Below are positions 8,521-17,000 of a DNA stretch of 34,718 nucleotides, piece by piece. The position numbers were made by a program, and so were the translations under genes. Origin of the DNA: Pseudomonadota bacterium (GTDB lineage: Bacteria > Pseudomonadota > Gammaproteobacteria > Steroidobacterales > Steroidobacteraceae); contig JANXZZ010000081.1 of NCBI GenBank assembly GCA_025355245.1, forward strand, positions 1-34,718, read 5' to 3'. Every line of letters begins with the position of its first letter. The stretch's first letter is position 1. Under the pieces are notes generated by a model, which saw only the letters and a program-made list of their open reading frames with translations, was not told where the DNA came from and searched no databases.

Positions 8521-8995
8521 GTGCTTATGCTCGCCGCTGCCGGCGGAACCGCGGTGTTCTGGCCGCCGGCCCGGAGCTACCCCGAGGGGCGCCTCGACAA
8601 CAACGTGGGCTTCGTCTGCTCGCGGGGCCTGCTGGTCCACCCGGATCTCGCCAAGCCCGCGAGCTGGTGGCAGGCCGCGGCCGAGCGCGGCACCGCGGCC
8701 GGTCAGCTCAACTATGCCCTCGTGCTGCAGAACGGCCTCGGCGTGCGGGTGGACGAGGCGGAGGCGGCCGTCTGAAACGGGCGTGCGGCGCTGCAGGGCA
8801 TGCCGGAGGCGGCCAACAACCTGGGCTCCCTCTACACCAATCCGGCCCCCCATGCCCGACCTCGTGCTGGCGCGCGCATGGTTCAAGCGCGCGCACGCCG
8901 TTGCCTCGCAGGCGCTCGCCCGGACGATCGATCAGGACATGACGGCTGCGCAGATTTCCGCCAGCGACGCCGTGCTCGCCGCGCCGCATCCCTGA
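8521..8995 (+). pseudogene. Broken Sel1-repeat exported protein gene
   Basis: The frame starts with a hydrophobic signal-like segment ([16 protein letters not shown]), then a Sel1-type helical repeat with WWQAAAERGTAAGQLNYAL and GLGVRVDEAEAAV. It hits TGA at 8773-8775 exactly where the repeat normally has Trp (AxxxWxxxAAxQG), and resumes with NGRAALQGMPEAANNLGSLY. A second lesion follows in the C6 run at 8846-8851: one extra C moves the rest (MPDLVLARAWFKRAHAV... ending AAPHP) into another frame. No good ATG exists; the GTG at 8521 is an arbitrary left limit, and in-frame coding-like sequence extends upstream to about 8491. Intact relatives are small periplasmic Sel1/TPR-like proteins involved in protein interactions. 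Confidence 0.7.
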
Positions 8996-9155
8996 AACCC
9001 CTTCCGGCAGCTGCGCGTCGATGACGGGCCGAGCACCCGGTTGATATAGTCGAGCGTCCCCGCGGGCATCGGCCGGTCGCGGGCCTGAACCCAAGCACCG
9101 ACCCCGCGCGCCCGCGCCCGGAGGTCGCTCGAGCACGACTATTCCAGGGAGTCCA

Positions 9156-10106
9156 ATGGCGCCAATATCCAGCCACCCTGCCGCGGCCTCGCGGATCGCC
9201 GGCCTCATCGTCGCCGGTGCGCTCCTTGCAGGCACGCTCGCGCACGCGGCCGATGCGCCGCGCCCGACGCTGAGCGCGACCGATGTCCTCGCGCAATCGG
9301 CGCCGTCGGCCTGGCGGCCCGTCGATCCTGAGAACACGCTCTACCTCGAGCTCGCCACGGGCCGCGTCGTCATGGAGCTTGCGCCCGCGTTCGCGCCCAG
9401 GCACGTCGCGAACCTGAAGACGCTGGTGCGCGAGAAGTATTTCGACGGCCTGTCGATCGTGCGCGCGATGGACGATTACGTGGTCGAATGGGAAGACTCC
9501 GAAGGGAAGCGCCCGACCCAGTCGGCGGCGACGACGCTGCCCCCGGAGTTCTTCGGCGACGTCCGCGCCGAACAGCCGTTCCTGCGCCTGCCGGACGGTG
9601 ACGTCTACGCGCCGGAAGTCGGCTTTTCCGGCGGCTATCCGGTCGCACGGGACCCGAAGACCCACACGCGCTGGCTCACGCACTGCTACGGCATGCTGGG
9701 GCTCGGCCGCGACAACGACCCGACCAGCGGCTTCGGCGGCTCGCCGTTCGTCGTCATCGGCCAGACCCGCAACCTCGACCGCAACGACACGCTCATCGGC
9801 CGCGTCGTGCACGGCATCGACCTGCTGTCGACGCTGCCGCGCGGCACCGGGCCGCTCGGCTTCTACGAAAAGCGCGAACAGCACGTACCGATCCGCTCGA
9901 TGAAGGTCGCCGCCGACGTGCCCGTCGCCGAGAGGACGGAAGTCGAGGTGCTGCGCACCGACACGCCGACGTTTCTTGCCTATGTCGAGGCGCGGCGCTC
10001 GCCGCCGCTCGGCTGGTACGTGCAGCCCGCCGGCCACGTCGACGTGTGCACGGTGCGGGTCGCCGCGCGGCTGCGGCCGAAGGGCCCTGTGCCCGCTGCG
10101 AAGTAG
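9156..10106 (+). CDS. Divergent cyclophilin-type peptidyl-prolyl isomerase, exported
   Basis: The 316-residue protein has a signal peptide ending near LAHAADA (about residue 32) and a cyclophilin-like domain from about residue 60. Family landmarks are [20 protein letters not shown], the [20 protein letters not shown] strand with the Arg equivalent to the catalytic one, [20 protein letters not shown] and [14 protein letters not shown]. The usual QGGD after the catalytic strand is EWED here, and there is a long insert before the GMLGLGR strand, so activity could be altered. A periplasmic protein-folding role is the family expectation. AGGGAG lies just upstream of the ATG. It is followed 81 bases later by a TPR-like exported protein gene, with which it may form an operon. 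Confidence 0.85.
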   Translation: MAPISSHPAAASRIAGLIVAGALLAGTLAHAADAPRPTLSATDVLAQSAPSAWRPVDPENTLYLELATGRVVMELAPAFAPRHVANLKTLVREKYFDGLSIVRAMDDYVVEWEDSEGKRPTQSAATTLPPEFFGDVRAEQPFLRLPDGDVYAPEVGFSGGYPVARDPKTHTRWLTHCYGMLGLGRDNDPTSGFGGSPFVVIGQTRNLDRNDTLIGRVVHGIDLLSTLPRGTGPLGFYEKREQHVPIRSMKVAADVPVAERTEVEVLRTDTPTFLAYVEARRSPPLGWYVQPAGHVDVCTVRVAARLRPKGPVPAAK

Positions 10107-10187
10107 ACCCGGCTCGTCAGCGACGCCCTCGGGCCTGATCGTGGGGTACCGATTCGAGCTTGCGGGCGGTCGGCCAGGGAGGACGAA

Positions 10188-11357
10188 ATGCAATACGCAG
10201 CACGACCCTGGTCGGGAGCGCTGGCAGGGGCGGCACTCGCGCTCGGTCTCGCCTGCGCGTCGTCCGCGGCGCCGGGCGAGTCCGACGGGAAGATCGCCGT
10301 GTCGATCGTGTGGAACCCCGACGCGAAGAGCCCCGAAGACGCGCTCTGGCTCGGATACCTGCTCGCGCGCAGTGTCTACGTCAACGAGCATATCGCCGAC
10401 TACGAACTCAAGATCGGACACATCACACCGAGCTTCGAGGAGGAGTCGACGGCGCGCGCCGAGGCCGGGCGAATGTATCTCGAGATGAAAGCGAAGGACG
10501 CCACGCTCGAGAGCCCCTACTTCAGCGACCTCGCGCGGGTGCAGGGCGCATCGTTCGTGCGCGAGTACGTCTGGACGTACCTGCGACAGTCGGCGTGGGC
10601 GACCCTTCCGGACGATCTCAGGATCCCCGAATTCGAGGCGTGGGCGAAAACCTCGCTCGTCGCGCACCAGCCGGTCACGAAGGGGGAGCTGCGCTTCGAC
10701 GACGGCAAGAAGCACCCTGCACCGCCACGCCTCGACGCGCCGAAGCTTCACGCGCTGCTGCTGAAAGGCCGCGAAGTCATGTCGCAGGGCGACTCGAGCC
10801 GCGCGATCCGCGACTATTTCGATCCCGTCATTGCGGGCTATAGCGCCGAATATAAGGATTCCGGCCAGCGCGTCTACTCGGCGGAGAACCAGATGCAGGC
10901 CATCATGTACACGGCGCTGCCGAACCCGGACGAGCGGCCGGTCGTGGTGCTCGATTCAGACTGGTCGGCCGCGTACCTCTTGAAGGCCTACGCGCTCTCC
11001 GAACTCAAGCGCGTCCCGGAGGCGCAGACCGAGTTGCGTGCCGCGATCGCGCTGTCGCCGATGAACTCGCAATATTTCTCGGAGCTCGCGTATACCCAGC
11101 AGGTGCTGAAGGATTGCGACGCGTCCATCGCGAGCTACGAGCAAGCGGCTTCCAACGCGGAGTTCGAACCGGACGGGCTGCAGAAGACGGCGGACACGAC
11201 CCGAGCCTGGCGTGGCCAAGGGTATTGCCTCGTCGAGGAGGGCAAGCTCGACCGGGCCGAGGAGATGTATCAGAAGTGCCTGGCGCGTGATCCGCACGAC
11301 GACAAGGCAAAAGGCGAACTCCGCTATATAAGAGGAATCCGCGCGAAGCAGAAATAG
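10188..11357 (+). CDS. Exported TPR-containing protein
   Basis: The 389-residue protein has a signal peptide (LAGAALALGLACASSAAPG) with a Cys near the cleavage region; the context LGLAC could be a weak lipobox, making it a possible lipoprotein. The N-terminal half (about 30-180) is not recognised. From about residue 255 there are helical pairs with TPR character: AAYLLKAYALSELKRVPEAQ, then YFSELAYTQQVLKDCDASIA, and GYCLVEEGKLDRAEEMYQKC. TPR domains mediate protein-protein contacts. GGGAGG precedes the ATG. It may be co-transcribed with the cyclophilin gene. The function is unknown. Confidence 0.8.
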   Translation: MQYAARPWSGALAGAALALGLACASSAAPGESDGKIAVSIVWNPDAKSPEDALWLGYLLARSVYVNEHIADYELKIGHITPSFEEESTARAEAGRMYLEMKAKDATLESPYFSDLARVQGASFVREYVWTYLRQSAWATLPDDLRIPEFEAWAKTSLVAHQPVTKGELRFDDGKKHPAPPRLDAPKLHALLLKGREVMSQGDSSRAIRDYFDPVIAGYSAEYKDSGQRVYSAENQMQAIMYTALPNPDERPVVVLDSDWSAAYLLKAYALSELKRVPEAQTELRAAIALSPMNSQYFSELAYTQQVLKDCDASIASYEQAASNAEFEPDGLQKTADTTRAWRGQGYCLVEEGKLDRAEEMYQKCLARDPHDDKAKGELRYIRGIRAKQK

Positions 11358-11588
11358 ACCCCGCGCGCGCGGAGCGAACGGCAAGTTCGCGCACTCGCCG
11401 AGACCCGGACGCCCGAATGGGCCCGACTCACGCCTAAGTGCCTGTTTTACAAGCTCGAGCACAGCCTGCGCGCGTGTCCGCCGATTCCCACACGGACTCG
11501 AGCCCGCCGCCGGGCGCGCGTGCGTCCCGTGCGCGGCATCCTCGCCCCGAGCGCACCCCGCGTCCGGGCTGGGGTGCGGGAGTGCACA

Positions 11589-11852
11589 ATGGACCGGGCC
11601 GGCAGGCCATCCGCGCTCGCGGAGCTGGAATTCGCCGCAGTCGAGGCCACGCGCACCTCGAGGTTCGCGACGGAGTGCGTCTGCGAGGCGCTCTCGGCGC
11701 TCCCCGCGTTGACCGAGGCGGCCGTCTCGATCGGTAGTTGCGCGACCGGCGATACCGGTGATTTCCGCTGGATCACGCAATCCGCGGAATCGTGGCTCGC
11801 GCGCCTGCGCGCGCGATACGCACGGACCGTGCGCCCCGACCCGATCGACTAA
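11589..11852 (+). CDS. Small orphan protein (87 aa)
   Basis: The 87-residue frame starts MDRAGRPSALAELEFAAVEA and ends RTVRPDPID. It has GGGAG seven bases before the ATG, a strong third-position G/C preference like neighbouring genes, and an Ala/Glu/Leu-rich helical pattern. There is no signal peptide, membrane segment or known motif. It stands alone in an 680-base interval between the TPR-like and monooxygenase genes. Antisense frames in the same interval look less gene-like. No homolog is recognised, so this is a moderate-confidence gene call. Confidence 0.5.
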   Translation: MDRAGRPSALAELEFAAVEATRTSRFATECVCEALSALPALTEAAVSIGSCATGDTGDFRWITQSAESWLARLRARYARTVRPDPID

Positions 11853-12039
11853 TCGCCGGGCGATGCCCGCGCTACCGATCGCGCGCGTGCTTCGGTGTCG
11901 GCAGGTGTTCGTCGCTGGCCAATCGGTGAGCCCTGCGTTGATCCGATGCGTGGCCCGCCCGCTACGCGTCGCCGATCGGAATGAACTAAAGTAATCCTCG
12001 CTGCACGCGCCGGGATAGCGCGGAGACGGAGGTATTCCG

Positions 12040-13569
12040 ATGCGTCGCTGCGATGTGCTGATCGTCGGGGCCGGGCCTTCGGGTCTCGTGCTCGCGCTGT
12101 GGCTCCGCAAGCAAGGCGTCGACGTGCGCATCATCGACAAGACGGCGGAGCCCGGAACGACGTCCCGCGCGCTCGCGGTGCAGGCACGCACACTCGAGCT
12201 CTACGGACAGCTCGATCTCACGGCAGCCATCCTCGACCGCGGGCACAAGGTGCCCGCCATCAATCTTTGGGTGAAAGGCGAGCGCGTAGCGCGCCTGCCG
12301 TTCGAGACCGTGGGAGCGGATCTCACGCCGTTCCCGTTCCTCAAGATCTTCCCGCAGGATGAGCACGAGCGCCTCTTGATCGAGCGGTTGTCGACGTTCG
12401 GAACGACGGTGGAGCGCCGCACCGAGCTGCTCGGCTTCGTGGACGCGGCGGACGGCGTCACCGCGCGCCTGCACGGTCCCGACGGGCAGGAGGACAGCTG
12501 CGAGGCGCGCTACATCGCCGGCTGCGAGGGTGCGCGCTCGCTCGTCCGCGATACCATCGCCGCGGGTTTTCCCGGCGGCACCTACCGTCAGCTCTTTTAC
12601 GTCGCGGACATCGAGGCGGAGGGGCAGGCCGTCGATGGCGAACTTCACGCGGATCTCGACGAGGCGGATTTCCTCGCGGTCTTTCCGCTTGCGGGACAGG
12701 GCCGCGCGCGGCTGATCGGCACCGTGCGCGATGAGCGCGCGGACCGTGCCGACACGCTGCGCTTCGAGGACGTGAGCGACCGCGCGCTCGCCAGTCTCAA
12801 GGTTCACGTCACCAAGGTGAACTGGTTCTCCACGTACCACGTCCACCACCGGGTCGCGAACTTCTTCAGGAAGGGGAGGGCGCTCCTGATCGGCGATTCG
12901 GCGCACATTCACAGCCCCGCCGGTGGCCAGGGGATGAATACCGGGATCGGCGATGCGATCAATCTCGCGTGGAAACTCGCGGCGGTAATCGCAGGCCGGG
13001 CACCGGACCGGTTGCTCGACACTTACGAGGCGGAGCGGATCGGCTTCGCGCGGCGCCTCGTCGCGACCACCGATCGCGCGTTCATGTTCGTGACGGCGGA
13101 CGGGCGCTTCGCCGAATTCGTACGCACGCGAATTGCACCGCTGGTGCTGGCCACAGTCACCTCATTCAAGGCCCCGCGCGAGTTCCTGTTCCGGACGGTA
13201 TCCCAGGTCATGATCAACTACCGGGGACTGTCGCTGAGTTCGGGCACCGCAGGACGGGTTCAGGGCGGCGATCGCCTGCCGTGGGTCGCAATCGACCGCA
13301 ACGACAACTACGCCTCGCTCGCCGCGATTGCCTGGCAGGTGCACGTCTACGGCGCCGCCCGCGCCGAGCTCGTCGAATGGTGCGCGGGCCATGAGGTCGC
13401 GCTTCACGTCTTCAGCTGGCGAGCGGAGTACGGGCGCGCAGGCTTCCGGCGAGACGCCGCGTACCTGATCCGACCCGATACCTATGTCGGGCTCGCCGAT
13501 CCGCAGGCCATGCCGGCAACGATCGATCGATACCTGGCCGACCGGGGTATTCGCCTCGGCAGGGCCTGA
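12040..13569 (+). CDS. FAD-dependent aromatic monooxygenase (PHBH fold)
   Basis: The 509-residue flavoprotein has the N-terminal Rossmann dinucleotide motif GAGPSG (residues 10-15), a DG-like segment at CEGARS (about residue 165), and the FAD ribityl-binding motif GDSAHIHSPAGGQGMNTG at about 285-302. These define group A flavin monooxygenases, which use NAD(P)H and O2 to hydroxylate aromatic or polyketide substrates. The C-terminal 100 residues resemble the thioredoxin-like extension of phenol and resorcinol hydroxylases. The substrate is unknown and there are no aromatic-degradation genes nearby. GGAGG lies about eight bases upstream of the ATG. Its 3' end directly abuts a truncated antisense gene fragment. 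Confidence 0.9.
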   Translation: MRRCDVLIVGAGPSGLVLALWLRKQGVDVRIIDKTAEPGTTSRALAVQARTLELYGQLDLTAAILDRGHKVPAINLWVKGERVARLPFETVGADLTPFPFLKIFPQDEHERLLIERLSTFGTTVERRTELLGFVDAADGVTARLHGPDGQEDSCEARYIAGCEGARSLVRDTIAAGFPGGTYRQLFYVADIEAEGQAVDGELHADLDEADFLAVFPLAGQGRARLIGTVRDERADRADTLRFEDVSDRALASLKVHVTKVNWFSTYHVHHRVANFFRKGRALLIGDSAHIHSPAGGQGMNTGIGDAINLAWKLAAVIAGRAPDRLLDTYEAERIGFARRLVATTDRAFMFVTADGRFAEFVRTRIAPLVLATVTSFKAPREFLFRTVSQVMINYRGLSLSSGTAGRVQGGDRLPWVAIDRNDNYASLAAIAWQVHVYGAARAELVEWCAGHEVALHVFSWRAEYGRAGFRRDAAYLIRPDTYVGLADPQAMPATIDRYLADRGIRLGRA

Positions 13570-13571
13570 GA

Positions 13572-13713
13572 CGTCGGTCGCGACCTCGCAGCCGGCCGGC
13601 AGCGTCGCCAGAAGGTTTTCGTTCTGCAGTGGCGCGTTGCAGAGAGCTGGCGCCGCGCCTGCTGACAGCAAAACCAGAAGGGTCGCGAAACGGCGCAAGG
13701 CTGTCTCGTCCAA
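13572..13713 (-). pseudogene. 5' fragment of an exported-protein gene
   Basis: Reading leftward from 13713, the frame gives an N-terminus with a typical signal peptide, RRFATLLVLLSAGAAPALC, and then NENLLATLPAGCEVATDV. It then runs straight into the antisense of the monooxygenase 3' end with no stop of its own. The 'ENLL-LPxGxxV' segment after a signal peptide is the kind of start seen in small secreted proteobacterial proteins. The start would be TTG at 13698 or 13713. The remainder of the gene is missing, so this looks like a remnant truncated at a recombination point. The interval 13714-13919 beyond it shows nothing further. Confidence 0.4.
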
Positions 13714-13919
13714 GGCCCGGACGCGATTCTCTTACGGGACTACTGGATCCCGCGTGGCCAGGCTCGCCGCTGCTCGGGCAGTCGACGGGATGGAGGGTTC
13801 GTTGCGCAGAGCATCGACTCCGACGCGAGCCCGCCTTGCGTTCGTTCGCGCCGCGGACGGTTCTCCGCGACTGCCGGCCGCCTCTTTTCGAGCCGGCGGC
13901 CGGCAACGCCGTTCCCGGG

Positions 13920-14060
13920 CTAGTGCGGCGGCCCCGGGGGCGGGTCGTCGGCCGTCTTTGCTCGCAGCGACCGTTTCTTCTTCGTGACCTTACGTTTCGA
14001 GGACTTGGCCTTGGTCTTCTTGGCCTTGCCCGCCTTCTTCTTCGCCTTGGCTCGCTTCAC
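13920..14060 (-). CDS. Lysine-rich basic peptide (46 aa)
   Basis: The start is a GTG at 14060 preceded by AAGGGAG. The product is 46 residues, MKRAKAKKKAGKAKKTKAKS followed by KRKVTKKKRSLRAKTADD and a Pro-rich end. About half the residues are Lys or Arg, suggesting binding to nucleic acid or an acidic partner. The start lies 11 bases after the stop of the CHAT protease gene, and its ribosome site overlaps that gene's 3' end, so the two should be co-transcribed. A longer in-frame reading from 14153 would overlap the CHAT gene and lacks a good ribosome site. Function is unknown. Confidence 0.6.
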   Translation of the reverse strand: MKRAKAKKKAGKAKKTKAKSSKRKVTKKKRSLRAKTADDPPPGPPH

Positions 14061-14071
14061 GTTTTCTCCCT

Positions 14072-17000
14072 TCACCGTGCGTCGGACGTTGACGTTGCTT
14101 GACCCACCGTTTTTTCGTCGAGGTGGCTGACCGAAAGTTGATACATCGCCCAAAATGCAGGGTCGGCTTCAGGCCGTTTCTCGAGCACGGCGCGCATCGC
14201 GGCACCGAGCGCCTTCGACGGACTTCGATGAACGTCCAGCAGTCCCCGGTAGAACTCTGTCATGAGGCGCGCCGACATCTCATCCGGCGCCTGCCAGAGC
14301 GACCCGAGAACCGCGCCGGCGCCGCGGGCGAGCGTCGTGTACGCGAGTCCGACGGCTCCTTCGCCTGCGATCTCCCGTCCGAGGGCAGTATCGCAGGCCG
14401 ACAGCGAGACCACGTCTGCTCGCAAGCTCAGCGTTTCGATATCGGCCGCACGCAGAGCCTGTTCCACGCGTTGACCCCGGTCATCGTACGCGCCAAGGAC
14501 CAGCGCCGAGAGCTGGGGCATCCCCGCATCGACCATGCCGTGGGAGGCCAGGTGGATGACCCGGTAAGCCGGCCAATCGACCGCGAGTACGCGGGCCCGG
14601 GTCGCGCCTGCTCCGGAGAACTGGTCGAGGTCGGAGGCTGGCACCAGCCCCGCGATCAGCTCCGCCTCGCGCGCCGTCCACGGTAGCCGCTTCAAGCCTT
14701 CGAACTGGTGCCGGTCGTCGTCACTCGCGACCGACTGGTTGCCCGATACCGACCCCCGCTGCCGGCCGAGCGACGTCAGACGTTCGTCCGAAGCGCTGTA
14801 GATCGGATCCGATACCAAAAGGATCCGCGACGGACGTCCAGCCGGAGTCCGGGGACGCCGATCCATAAGCCACCACACTGCCGGCGCCATCGCAATGTCG
14901 TGCTGCTGGATCAGGTACTGCGCGCCGGCCTCGCGCCCTGTCCGAAGAGCCGCGAACGGCACGTAGCTTAGCGCGCCGTCCGGAACGACCGTCAGCGGCC
15001 GGCCGCCGTTCGCCGCCTCGCCCAGTGGACGGATGATCCGGTCGTAGAGGACGGTACCGGCCTCGCGCCGATCGCGCAGCGCGCGACCCGAATAACCGCG
15101 AAACGCCTCGTGCATCACTCGTGCAGCGTCGGTGATCGGGGCGCTCTCGCCCAACAGCGACCAATGAATCCCATCCTGCGAAATTGTCCACGCATAGGCA
15201 TCGTGCGCGCCTAGCCAGTACTCGACGAGGACCGCGTCGGATGCCTGCTTTCGCAGGGAGGTCCGCCAATCGGCCGGTGAGGCCACTCGGGACCCGCTGC
15301 GGACGCCCGACTCCTGCGCGATGGCAATATTGAGCGAGTCAAGCTCGCGGCCGATCGAGGAGATTTCCGACCGCAATGCGTCGGCACCTGCGCCACCCGC
15401 CTCGCCACTTTCTTCGCGAGACTCCAGTTGATAGCGCTGGGCCGCCATTTCGCGATACAAGTGCTCGCGACGTCCCAGCTGATCGCGAAGAATGGCGCTG
15501 TCACGTGCATACGTGAGCGACGACACGTCGGCCAGGGACTGGGCCCGTTCGTGATCAGCCGTGCCCAACGCCAACACGCTGATACGTTCGGCGGCAAGCG
15601 AGTCGCCGGCGGCCTCGAGCTTCCGGTAGCGATCCGCCAGCAGCGCCAGCTTCACGTCGTACGCCGGACGCAGGAGCGCCTGCCGTTGCGCGCGGAACTC
15701 GGGGCTTGCGCTTTGCCGGCGAATCTCGTCCGCTCGAGCGAGTGCACGATCAATCGCAGACAGCGCCTCGTCCGGCCTATTCAACGCCGCCCAGCTTTGT
15801 GCCAGCTCAACGTTCGCCTGGAAGGCGAGGTCCGGATCGTCATGGTGGGAGATGACGCCAAGTGCACGTCGCAAGTCGTCCGCAGCACTTTCAGGCTTGC
15901 CGCCGACCCTGAAAACGTGCCCGCGCGCGATCAGGGCCTCAATTGTTAGAACCGGATCCTCGGCACGGCCCTCGCCCAGCGCGGTCGCTAGCGAGTGCAG
16001 CGCTTCCGCGAATCTGCCGCGTGCCCCTTGATCAACCCCGACTCGAATCAGCATCCGCTCCCGGCTCGGCGCCGACGTCGCGAGCGACAGGGCTTCCTCG
16101 TCCGCGGCGAGAGCCGCATCCATATTGCCGGCGTCGCGGTAGACATTCGAGAGGGCGCGAAGCGTTGCCAAGCGGCTGCGCGTGTCCAGACTTGCGGGGC
16201 GGAGGACCAGCGACTCCTCCAAATACTGCTTGGCGATCGCACGGTCGCCGAGCGCGTAGTACGTAACACCGAGCCCATAGAGGCTCGCCGCTTCCGCGAT
16301 CTTCGACTGCGCGGCCCGTGAAATGCGCAGTGCCTCGGCATTCACGCGCAACGATTCGTCATAGTCGCCGAGCGCGAACGAAATCAGGCCGCTGTTTGCC
16401 AAGGTGTTCAGGTAGACGGCTGGACCCGGCAGTGTTTTTAATTCCTCGAGCGCCTCGCGATACGAAATCTCGGCCGCGGGAAGGTCGCCCCGGCCCCACT
16501 GAGCAAAACCGACGCCGCTGAGGGCCCAGCCCTGTTGCGGCCATTCGTGCAGCGCGCCGAACTCGATCCCCGCCCGGCGGTAGACCGCCTCGGCTGCTCT
16601 ATAGTCGCCTTCCCGCGTGTAAGCGACCCCAACGTAGCTCAACGCAAGCGCTGCGTCGTACAGTTCCCCTCGGCGCCGGTGGAACCGTCCGAGGCGCTGC
16701 AATAGCTCGCGAGCTCGCTCGAAGCGCACGCGCGGTAGCACGGCACGTGTAGCCGGATCGCCGGGATATGTGCTTCCCGGCCCGAAGTTGATCCAGCAGT
16801 TGGCGAGGAGCGCGCCCGCGCGTGATGCCGCGTAGTCGAGGCGCACCGCGTTCGCGGACGCTTGCGCTCGCGTCGCCCATTCCGCACCCACGGTCCAGTT
16901 GTGAACGTCTTGGTAGTACGCGGCAGCAATGGCCAGCTCGACCAAGCTGCGCAGGGGCGCATCGGGCGGACCGTCAAGCAGCTTAGCGGCGAGGAGATAC

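Noticed and set aside
7173..8942. Long plus-strand open frame opposite the enolase-superfamily gene
   Set aside because: The minus-strand gene has all catalytic residues of its family; the opposite frame has no motif and His/Arg/Asp-biased composition.
5377..8995. Genome-wide reassignment of UGA to Trp
   Set aside because: Several intact genes in the window end in TGA at the expected length (AI-2E transporter, DUF2784, CHAT), so UGA is a working stop codon.
8883..10751. Very long open frame on the minus strand (over 600 codons) opposite the cyclophilin and TPR-like genes
   Set aside because: It is antisense to two genes with signal peptides, ribosome sites and family motifs. Its translation is Arg/Asp/Val-rich low-information sequence typical of shadow frames in GC-rich DNA.
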